Shown: piece by piece, positions 1-5,329 of the stretch | How positions within the stretch are numbered: the first letter of the stretch is position 1 | How the letters are laid out: the number at the start of each line of letters is the position of its first letter | Source: Phyllobacteriaceae bacterium | GTDB lineage: Bacteria; Pseudomonadota; Alphaproteobacteria; Rhizobiales; Rhizobiaceae | DNA: 7,290 nucleotides | Assembly (NCBI GenBank): GCA_024645155.1 | Contig: JAHEGF010000005.1 | Coordinates: 14,939-22,228, forward strand | Reading direction: 5' to 3' | Notes under the pieces: model-generated | Database searches by the model: none | Told to the model about the DNA's origin: nothing | What the model saw: only the letters and a program-made list of their open reading frames with translations | Translations under genes and position numbers: made by a program

Positions 1-3
1 GTT

Positions 4-378
4 TTGGATCCGATGACCGATTTTCTTTCCGTATTCCCGCTTTGGGTTCTCGTTCTTGACTATGTTTTCGGCGTCATCATGTGGACGCTGATCGGTCGCA
101 CCGCCATGGGCATATTCTTGCCGGAAGACTCGGATTTCTTCTTCATGCGATTTTTTGTGCGTGCCACAACTCCGGTAATCAGGCTCTTCCGTCCGATTAC
201 GCCAAGCTTCATCATCGAACCGATGGTGCCGCTGTTCGTGGCATGGTTCTTCTACATGTTTCGCTTCTATTTCATGCCTTGGCTACTTGGCTATTCGGTC
301 ATGGGAATGTTGTCATTCCCACTCGAAAGCGACATTGCCGGTGTGATCTACGAAATGTACAAAAACTACACGCAATAG
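4..378 (+). CDS. YggT-like integral membrane protein (5' end possibly incomplete)
   Basis: Small, very hydrophobic protein of about 121-124 residues. Two hydrophobic stretches (about residues 8-36 and 70-105) flank a short basic segment with the pattern TTPVIRLFRPITPS (residues 55-68), followed by PLFVAWFFYMFRFY. A Pro/Arg-rich linker between membrane segments, then an Arg inside the second hydrophobic block, resembles YggT-family membrane proteins, whose biochemical role is poorly defined. The start is uncertain. The frame is open to the left edge; TTG at 4 and ATG at 13 are both possible, and no clear ribosome-binding site can be judged so close to the edge. It runs convergently towards the homogentisate cluster and is separated from it by the cluster's terminator, so it is probably unrelated in function. 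The reading frame is well supported by its composition; the family name is tentative. Confidence 0.7.
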   Translation: MDPMTDFLSVFPLWVLVLDYVFGVIMWTLIGRTAMGIFLPEDSDFFFMRFFVRATTPVIRLFRPITPSFIIEPMVPLFVAWFFYMFRFYFMPWLLGYSVMGMLSFPLESDIAGVIYEMYKNYTQ

Positions 379-391
379 AGACCTTGCGGGC

Positions 392-425
392 AAAAAAACA
401 GCGCCGCAGCATGGCTGCAACGCTG
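392..425 (-). terminator. Rho-independent terminator of the minus-strand homogentisate cluster
   Basis: Read on the minus strand, a 12-bp stem (arms 414-425 and 399-410, two G-U pairs) closes on a 3-base loop (411-413). It is followed at once by an uninterrupted run of seven T (complement of 392-398). This is a classical intrinsic terminator, 26 bases past the stop codon of the VOC gene. On the plus strand the stem is not followed by T residues, so it should act only on transcripts coming from the right. Confidence 0.9.
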
Positions 426-451
426 CTTACCTGGTCCGCCATTCGTGATTG

Positions 452-1006
452 CTAGACTTCGGACAACTCCTTCTCGTGCATCCAGGCAGCGTGTCTGGGC
501 GCTTTCTTGGTGCGGCTCCATTCCTCGAGCATGTCCCATTTGACCGCGTCAAGTTTTTTCAGCATTGCCTCCTCATCCGGATCCGGGCATGCGAGTTCAA
601 TGCGATGGCCGCTCGGATCGAAGAAGTAGATCGAATGGAAGATCGAATGGTCGGTAACACCAAGCACATCTATGCCGTTCCTCTCCAACTGCTCCTTGAA
701 AGCGACCAGTGCATCGCGGTCCTTGACCTTGAAAGCAATATGCTGAACCCATTCCGGCGTGTTGGGATCGCGCCCCATTTCCGGTTTGGTCGGCAATTCG
801 AAGAACGCCAGTACGTTACCGTTGCCGGCGTCCAGAAACAAATGCATGTAAGGGTCCGGTTCGTGCGTTGACGGAACATTGTTTTCGGCAATCGCCAGCA
901 CAAAATCCATGTTGAGGTTTTTTGTGTACCAATCGACCGTCTCCTTGGCGTTCTTGCAACGATAGGCCACGTGATGGATTTGTTCGATCTTCAGGTCAGA
1001 GCCCAT
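452..1006 (-). CDS. VOC-fold (glyoxalase / extradiol dioxygenase superfamily) protein
   Basis: A 184-residue protein with two paired beta-alpha-beta-beta-beta modules typical of vicinal-oxygen-chelate enzymes. Module 1 runs from IHHVAY (residues 10-15) to NVLAFFEL (64-71); module 2 runs from VQHIAF (87-92) to DPSGHRIEL (130-138). Candidate metal ligands sit at the usual places: H12, E70, H89 and E137, so the metal site looks intact. The last 45 residues are charged, helical and outside the fold. Family members include glyoxalase I, ring-cleaving dioxygenases and epimerases; sequence alone does not choose between them. It is far shorter than 4-hydroxyphenylpyruvate dioxygenase (about 350 residues) and is not that enzyme. 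An AAAGGA ribosome-binding site (1014-1019) supports the ATG at 1006. It is the last gene before the terminator and lies 121 bases beyond the DUF2783 gene, with its own candidate promoter. A role in processing a product of the aromatic pathway is inference from location. Confidence 0.9.
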   Translation of the reverse strand: MGSDLKIEQIHHVAYRCKNAKETVDWYTKNLNMDFVLAIAENNVPSTHEPDPYMHLFLDAGNGNVLAFFELPTKPEMGRDPNTPEWVQHIAFKVKDRDALVAFKEQLERNGIDVLGVTDHSIFHSIYFFDPSGHRIELACPDPDEEAMLKKLDAVKWDMLEEWSRTKKAPRHAAWMHEKELSEV

Positions 1007-1042
1007 GAATTTGTCCTTTCGGATTGCGGTGGTTTGACCGGT

Positions 1043-1070
1043 TTATTACTGTTGCATTTGTAACTATCAA
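1043..1070 (-). promoter_or_regulatory. Candidate promoter of the VOC gene
   Basis: On the minus strand TTGATA (complement of 1065-1070, 5 of 6 to the sigma-70 -35 consensus) is followed after 16 bases by TAATAA (complement of 1043-1048, a weak -10). The -10 lies about 36 bases before the ATG. The -35 is inside the sequence shared with the hmgA upstream region (1057-1071), so a protein bound there would cover the -35. The weak -10 and the absence of transcript data keep this tentative. Confidence 0.4.
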
Positions 1071-1071
1071 G
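1057..1071 (-). promoter_or_regulatory. Shared 15-base upstream element, copy 1 (VOC gene)
   Basis: Minus-strand sequence CTTGATAGTTACAAA. It matches 14 of 15 bases of the element upstream of hmgA (6698-6712), in the same orientation and at almost the same distance from the start codon (50 versus 51 intervening bases). It contains an imperfect dyad, TTGNNANTNNCAA on either strand. Its length and symmetry would suit a dimeric regulator such as MarR; that assignment is inference. Confidence 0.5.
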
Positions 1072-1127
1072 GCATAAAGCGTTACAGCCCTGATTTTCCG
1101 TCTTGATATTCCGCTTGTGATTTTGTC

Positions 1128-1331
1128 TCAGGCCCGCGCAGCCTCCAGCGCTTCCTGCAGAACTTCGCCATCGCCGATGTGATTGGCAAGAATAAGAATC
1201 AGCCTGGCGTTGAGTGCATCGCTTTCGTCCATGCCCAACCCTTCATGTATCGCCAACAGGCTTTCATAAAAGTCATCGGGACTACCGATATTCGGCGCCG
1301 TACACAATTTTCCCTTGGTCTGTTTCTTCAT
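1128..1331 (-). CDS. DUF2783 family small protein
   Basis: A 67-residue soluble protein beginning MKKQTKGKL. The core, from DDFYESLLAIHEGL to LNARLILILANHIGD, is the recognisable signature of DUF2783, a family of roughly 60-70-residue proteins of unknown function. From memory of the family, its genes often sit beside FAD-dependent aromatic monooxygenases. ATG at 1331 is chosen because a GGTGA ribosome-binding site lies 4 bases before it and it begins just 4 bases after the monooxygenase stop codon (TGAGACGATG). A longer frame is open upstream to 1388, but it would overlap the monooxygenase gene and lacks support. The junction implies translational coupling, and so a protein made in proportion to the monooxygenase: perhaps a subunit, chaperone or stabiliser of it. 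That role is inference. Confidence 0.88.
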   Translation of the reverse strand: MKKQTKGKLCTAPNIGSPDDFYESLLAIHEGLGMDESDALNARLILILANHIGDGEVLQEALEAARA

Positions 1332-1335
1332 CGTC

Positions 1336-2946
1336 TCACCCGTTTGCCGTCGCGGTCTTGAGCGCCTGTTCCACGGCATCTCGATCAAATTTCACCCAGC
1401 GCGCCGCGACATGCTGGTCAGGACGCAACAGATACACCGCGGTTGTTTCCTTCCCGAGATATCGGTTGGCAATAACCGGCGACCTGCAATCTCCGTCACA
1501 CAAGGCAACGCGCTTGACCGTGATGCCGTCGAACTCGAGCATCTCTGGAACATCGGTACCGATTGCCAGCAGCTGAAACCGGCCGCCCAGGCGGTCCATC
1601 AGCCACCCTTCGCTGGTGTTGGCATCAACTGCCGGCGACCCTGGTCTTGTTCGTTCCGGCATGGTTGCAACGTCGTGACCATTCAACACTGATCCATCAT
1701 AGGTGCACGGAACTGACAGCCGGCCGGAATTTACCAGCGGCCGTGCGAAGTCGAACTTCTCAGACAGATCAAGGGTCGCATTGCGGAAGATACGGCTCAT
1801 ATCCGATTTCGGCGTGATAAAATCGGTCGAACGCGATGAATTCATGATATTTTCGTCTGCTCCATGTACCCGTTCGGCATCGTAGGTGTCGAGCAGAGTG
1901 TCGGGCGCAAGTCCGTCCATAACCAGTCTCAGTTTCCAGCACAGATTGTCGGTATCCTGAAGACCGGAATTGGCCCCGCGCGCGCCAAACGGCGAAACCT
2001 GGTGGGCCGCATCACCGGCAAACAGCACGCGCCCATGACGGAATTTTTCCATGCGCCGGCACTGGAAGGTATAGATCGACACCCACTCCAGTTCGAATTT
2101 GGCATCCTGGCCAAGCATCGCCGTAAGCCGCGGGATGACATTTTCCGGTTTCTTTTCCTCTTCCTTGTCGATGTTCCAGCCAAGCTGGAGATCAATGCGC
2201 CAGACACCATCGGGTTGTTTGTGCAGAAGCGCCGATTGCCCGCGATTAAATGGCGGATCAAACCAGAACCAGCGCTCGGTCGGGAAATCCGCGTCCATCA
2301 CCACGTCGGCGATCAGAAAATTGTCTTCAAAAACGCGACCGATAAAATCCAGTCCCATCAATGAGCGCACCGGCGAACCCGCACCGTCGCAGGCGACCAC
2401 CCAGTCCGCTTCGATTTGATATGTGCCTTCAGGTGTTTCGATATCGAGCACCACATGGTCGTCACAGGTTTTTATTCCGGTGACCTTGTTGTTGCCGCGC
2501 AGATCAACCGGTGCCCCCTCCTCCTGTATTGCCCGCACGCGTTCGACCATGAACTGTTCGAAATAATACTGCTGAAGATTGATGAATGCCGGCCTCTTGT
2601 GTTCCGGCTCGGCCTGCAGATTGAAGGCGTAGACCTGACGCTCACCAAAAAATACCTTGCCGGTATTCCAGGTCACGCCCTTGTCGACCATCGGATCGCC
2701 GCATCCGAGCCGGTCAAGTATTTCAAGCGGCCGCTTTGCAAAGCAGATCGCGCGCGAGCCAAAGCTCACCTTGTCATTGTCATCGAGAACGACGACCGGG
2801 ACACCTTGCTGCGCCAGATCGATCGCCGCGCCAAGCCCGATCGGCCCCGCTCCGATCACAACAACTGGATGCCTGACCGGTTTCGCCGCGTCCTGATCTT
2901 CAGAGCGCTTGTAGGGGTAAAGCGGCGTTTCGAATATCTTCTGCAT
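1336..2946 (-). CDS. MhpA-like FAD-dependent aromatic-ring monooxygenase
   Basis: A 536-residue class A flavoprotein hydroxylase (PF01494 type). The N-terminal dinucleotide-binding fold carries GAGPIG (32-37) with the acidic strand end VVVLDDND (51-58). The DG motif is CDGAGSPVR (186-194). The FAD ribityl-binding GD motif is GDAAHQVSPFGARGANSG (311-328), followed by DTDNLCWKL. The C-terminal region from about 435, ending in YLLRPDQHVAARW (505-517), matches the thioredoxin-like tail of phenol hydroxylase/MhpA proteins. Such enzymes use NAD(P)H and O2 to hydroxylate a phenolic ring, normally next to or opposite an existing hydroxyl. Inside a homogentisate cluster the simplest reaction is making homogentisate, for example from 3-hydroxyphenylacetate; the substrate is not readable from sequence. 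The ATG at 2946 is the only sensible start (an in-frame TGA lies five codons upstream) but its ribosome-binding site is weak. It follows the membrane-protein gene after 36 bases that hold palindromes, and couples to DUF2783 downstream. Confidence 0.92.
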   Translation of the reverse strand: MQKIFETPLYPYKRSEDQDAAKPVRHPVVVIGAGPIGLGAAIDLAQQGVPVVVLDDNDKVSFGSRAICFAKRPLEILDRLGCGDPMVDKGVTWNTGKVFFGERQVYAFNLQAEPEHKRPAFINLQQYYFEQFMVERVRAIQEEGAPVDLRGNNKVTGIKTCDDHVVLDIETPEGTYQIEADWVVACDGAGSPVRSLMGLDFIGRVFEDNFLIADVVMDADFPTERWFWFDPPFNRGQSALLHKQPDGVWRIDLQLGWNIDKEEEKKPENVIPRLTAMLGQDAKFELEWVSIYTFQCRRMEKFRHGRVLFAGDAAHQVSPFGARGANSGLQDTDNLCWKLRLVMDGLAPDTLLDTYDAERVHGADENIMNSSRSTDFITPKSDMSRIFRNATLDLSEKFDFARPLVNSGRLSVPCTYDGSVLNGHDVATMPERTRPGSPAVDANTSEGWLMDRLGGRFQLLAIGTDVPEMLEFDGITVKRVALCDGDCRSPVIANRYLGKETTAVYLLRPDQHVAARWVKFDRDAVEQALKTATANG

Positions 2947-2965
2947 GCAAACAGGCTTTCATTAT

Positions 2966-2989
2966 CGTAAATTTACGGATCATTATCCG
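2966..2989 (-). promoter_or_regulatory. Two abutting palindromes before the monooxygenase gene
   Basis: CGTAAATTTACG (2966-2977) is a perfect 12-base palindrome. It shares two bases with a second dyad, CGGAT-CATT-ATCCG (2976-2989, 5-bp stem and 4-base loop), which covers the stop codon of the upstream membrane-protein gene. Neither is followed by a T run on the minus strand, so this is not an intrinsic terminator. It may be an operator for an internal promoter, or an intercistronic RNA structure affecting stability or translation of the monooxygenase. Confidence 0.4.
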
Positions 2990-3252
2990 TTTAAAAAGAG
3001 GATTGTGGTCATCAGGACAAACAACGCCATGACGATGATCAAGCGCACGACGACCTTGCCGCGCAACTCCTGGATTTCCGGATCGCTTGATATGCCGATG
3101 TTCAGGGCAACGGCCCAGATATTGGTGTAACCGAAGCGCTTTTTGCCAAAGCGTTGCGGGTCCGAACGCGCTTCGGCGGTACAGGAATGCGGTATCGCGG
3201 ATATGAACACCACGATTGCCAAAAGACCGAAAACGCCTCCCACGATCGCCAT
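2983..3252 (-). CDS. Small two-helix membrane protein, unknown function
   Basis: An 89-residue protein that I cannot assign to a family. Residues 2-21 and 68-87 are hydrophobic and long enough to span the membrane. The loop between them (22-67) is basic (R29, R34, K37, K38, R39, R64, K66), predicting a hairpin with the loop in the cytoplasm and both ends outside. ATG at 3252 is preferred: AGGG (complement of 3259-3262) is 6 bases upstream, and the start lies 2 bases after the MBL stop codon (TAGAGATG). A start at 3276 would overlap the MBL gene. The tight junction points to translational coupling with the MBL-fold gene. It might anchor an operon protein or help aromatic-acid uptake; both are guesses. 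It is too small to be a transporter on its own. Confidence 0.78.
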   Translation of the reverse strand: MAIVGGVFGLLAIVVFISAIPHSCTAEARSDPQRFGKKRFGYTNIWAVALNIGISSDPEIQELRGKVVVRLIIVMALFVLMTTILFLNG

Positions 3253-3254
3253 CT

Positions 3255-4205
3255 CTAACCCTGCAATGCTGCCCACATTTCCATGTCGCGCTCGGCCGTC
3301 CAGATGCGCGGCGTGTCGATGTCGCGGGCTTCGTCATAGGCACGCGCCACGTTGAATGGCAAACAATGCTCGTAGATCGCATAATCGGCAAATTTCGGAT
3401 CGCACACCGCCCGGCAGGCGTCCCAGGCCTCTTTTAGCGAACCGCCTCGCAGCGCCACTTGTGCCACGGGCCTGTAGGTCGATGTGACGAAATCCGCCGT
3501 TGAGTCGAGCGCCTTGTTGACCATCGTGTTGCCGGTCAGTGCGTCGCCACGCCCCGGCCCGATTGCATCCAGGTTCCATGAACGGATTGCCTCAAGCGTC
3601 CCCGGCCAGTCGTGAAAATGCCCGTCGCCGCAATAACACGCCGATTTGTATTCGACGATATCACCCGTAAACATGACATTGGCGTCCGGCACATAGGCGA
3701 CGATATCACCGGCCGTGTGTGCCCTGCCAAGAAACATCAGGTCGACGCGGCGATTGCCAAGATACACTGTCATCCGATTGTTGAAAGTCGTGGTCGGCCA
3801 TGTCAGGCCGGGAATGCTTTCATGGCCCTGAAACAGTCGCGGGAAGCGTTGAAATTCAGAATCCCAGTCCTCCTGGCCACGTTCGGCAACCATCGAGCGG
3901 GCTTTCTCGCTCATGATCACCGATTGCGCCTTGTAGGCCGAAGCGCCAAGCACGCGCACTGCATGGTAGTGGGTCAGCACGAGATGCGTGATCGGCTTGT
4001 CGGTCACCGAGCGCACCTTTTCGATCACCTTTTCGGCAAGCCGCGGTGTCGCCTGCGCTTCTATGATCATGACGCTGTCGTCGCCAATGATGACGCCCGA
4101 GTTCGGATCGCCTTCGGCGGTAAACGCCCACAGATCTCGGCCGATCTCGGTGAACGAAATCTTCTTTTCTTCCATGTCCCCGGCTGATGCGAACGCCTTG
4201 CTCAT
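3255..4205 (-). CDS. Metallo-beta-lactamase-fold protein with degenerate zinc site 2
   Basis: A 316-residue MBL-fold protein. The signature that is normally HxHxDH reads HYHAVR (H79, H81, V83, R84). H163 (GRAHTAGD) and D182 (MFTGDIVE) are kept, but the usual PGHG is PGRG (R219). The three ligands of zinc site 1 (H79, H81, H163) and the bridging Asp remain, while every ligand private to site 2 (Asp, His, His) is replaced by V, R and R. It may therefore bind one metal, or none in the classical way. Most relatives are hydrolases of thioesters, lactones or similar bonds; the substrate here is unknown. There is no signal peptide, so it should be cytoplasmic. ATG at 4205 overlaps the fah stop as ATGA and has AGGTGA 7 bases upstream. 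The same frame stays open to 4583 inside fah, but that extension is antisense-like shadow. The membrane-protein gene follows after 2 bases. Confidence 0.9.
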   Translation of the reverse strand: MSKAFASAGDMEEKKISFTEIGRDLWAFTAEGDPNSGVIIGDDSVMIIEAQATPRLAEKVIEKVRSVTDKPITHLVLTHYHAVRVLGASAYKAQSVIMSEKARSMVAERGQEDWDSEFQRFPRLFQGHESIPGLTWPTTTFNNRMTVYLGNRRVDLMFLGRAHTAGDIVAYVPDANVMFTGDIVEYKSACYCGDGHFHDWPGTLEAIRSWNLDAIGPGRGDALTGNTMVNKALDSTADFVTSTYRPVAQVALRGGSLKEAWDACRAVCDPKFADYAIYEHCLPFNVARAYDEARDIDTPRIWTAERDMEMWAALQG

Positions 4206-5218
4206 GCCTTTGTCACCTTCTGCTCGATCGCGCCGAATATCGAATGGCCATCCGATGCCTGCATTTCGATGCGCACCGTGTCGCCGAATTTCATGAAGGG
4301 TGTCGAAGCCTTTCCGTCCCTGATGGTTTCGATCATGCGGATTTCGGCGATACACGAATAGCCAACGCCGCCATCGGTTACCGGTTTGCCCGGATTGCCG
4401 TCCAGCTTGTTCGACACCGTGCCCGAACCGATGATCGTTCCAGCGCCAAGCGAACGCGTTTTTGCCGCATGGGCAATTAGCTGGCCAAAATCGAACGTCA
4501 TGTCGACTCCGGCATTGGCCCGGCCAAACGCCTTGCCATTGTAATCGACCATCAGCGGCAGATGCACCCTGGCGCCGTCCCACGCATCGCCCAACTCGTC
4601 AGGCGTGACGCAAACCGGCGAGAATGCCGATGACGGTTTGGACTGGAAGAAGCCGAAACCCTTGCCAAGTTCGGCCGGTATGAGGCCGCGTAGCGACACA
4701 TCGTTTACCAGCATGATCAAGCGGATCGCATCGCGGGCCTTGTCGGCGCTAACGCCAGCCGGCACATCGTCAACAATAACGGCAACTTCGCCCTCCATGT
4801 CAATGCCCCAGTTCTTGTCGGCGCCATCGGGAAACATGATCGGGTCGCGCGGCCCGAGGAACGTGTCCGAACCGCCCTGGTACATCAGCGGATCGGTCCA
4901 GAAGGTTTCCGGCATTTCGGCGTTGCGCGCCTTGCGCACCAGTTCCACGTGGTTGACATAGGCAGAACCGTCCGCCCACTGGTAGGCTCGCGGTAGCGGG
5001 GACATGGCTTCCGTTTGATCAAAGGGGTGTCCCGGGATTTCGCCGATTGCCAGCCGGTGCGCCTCGGTTTCCAGATCGGGGCCTATCTCGGCCCAATTGT
5101 CGAGCGCAGCCTGCAGCGTCAGTGCCACATGGGTGACATCGGTATACATCATCAGGTCGTTGGATACGACGACAAGCCTGCCATCGCGTGTTCCGTTTTT
5201 CAGAGTTGCAAGTTTCAC
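4202..5218 (-). CDS. Fumarylacetoacetate hydrolase family protein (probable fumarylacetoacetase)
   Basis: A 338-residue FAH-family enzyme, expected to cleave fumarylacetoacetate to fumarate and acetoacetate, the last step of the pathway. Metal and catalytic positions are visible: E142 and E144 in DMEGEVAVI, D173 in VNDVSLRG, K194 in FFQSKPSSAFSP, and the GAGTIIGSGTVSN loop (258-270). It belongs to the short bacterial type (about 330-340 residues) rather than the 420-residue eukaryotic and Pseudomonas type. GTG at 5218 is chosen because AAGGA lies 6 bases upstream and the protein then begins MKLATLKNGTRDG, the usual start of this type. ATG at 5269 and TTG at 5281 would add 17 or 21 unsupported residues and lack a ribosome-binding site. 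It follows hmgA by 111 bases and overlaps the MBL gene by 4. The pathway role rests on context, since FAH-fold enzymes also include other C-C bond hydrolases. Confidence 0.92.
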   Translation of the reverse strand: MKLATLKNGTRDGRLVVVSNDLMMYTDVTHVALTLQAALDNWAEIGPDLETEAHRLAIGEIPGHPFDQTEAMSPLPRAYQWADGSAYVNHVELVRKARNAEMPETFWTDPLMYQGGSDTFLGPRDPIMFPDGADKNWGIDMEGEVAVIVDDVPAGVSADKARDAIRLIMLVNDVSLRGLIPAELGKGFGFFQSKPSSAFSPVCVTPDELGDAWDGARVHLPLMVDYNGKAFGRANAGVDMTFDFGQLIAHAAKTRSLGAGTIIGSGTVSNKLDGNPGKPVTDGGVGYSCIAEIRMIETIRDGKASTPFMKFGDTVRIEMQASDGHSIFGAIEQKVTKA

Positions 5219-5276
5219 GCGATTTCCTTCACGATATTTCTTGGTTGAGACCGAATTCCATTCCTTCATGCGCGAT

Positions 5277-5316
5277 CGCAAGACGCCTCACCCGGGTCTT
5301 TCTCTCTAATCTTGCG
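5277..5316. repeat. Inverted repeat between hmgA and fah
   Basis: Seven-base perfect arms, CGCAAGA (5277-5283) and TCTTGCG (5310-5316), enclose 26 bases within the 111-base hmgA-fah gap. The left arm overlaps an eight-base palindrome, GCGATCGC (5272-5279). It could fold in the transcript as a processing or stability element, or be chance. No T run follows it, so it is not a terminator. Confidence 0.3.
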
Positions 5317-5329
5317 CTACCGGTCATGG

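Noticed and set aside
449..871. Plus-strand open frame opposite the VOC gene (140 codons)
   Set aside because: Its product has no family features, whereas the minus-strand VOC frame has ligands, a ribosome-binding site and a terminator behind it.
452..1006. VOC protein as 4-hydroxyphenylpyruvate dioxygenase, completing the tyrosine route
   Set aside because: It is half the length of that enzyme and lacks the C-terminal iron-binding domain pattern; it is a single two-module VOC unit.
1332..1388. Longer DUF2783 protein starting at 1388
   Set aside because: It would overlap the end of the monooxygenase gene. The added residues are Arg-rich and not part of the family, and the ATG at 1331 has its own ribosome-binding site.
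1864..2364. Plus-strand open frame opposite the monooxygenase gene (166 codons)
   Set aside because: It mirrors the coding strand of a well-supported flavoprotein gene and has no recognisable motifs.
2966..2989. Intrinsic terminator between the membrane protein and monooxygenase genes
   Set aside because: The stems are short and AT-rich, and no run of T follows on the minus strand.
4206..4583. In-frame N-terminal extension of the MBL-fold gene by 126 residues
   Set aside because: It lies wholly inside fah on the same strand, is rich in Arg/Gly of a shifted-frame type, and the ATG at 4205 has a ribosome-binding site and a classic ATGA overlap.
5219..5281. Longer FAH protein starting at ATG 5269 or TTG 5281
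   Set aside because: Neither has a ribosome-binding site. The GTG at 5218 has AAGGA at ideal spacing and gives the family's normal N-terminus.
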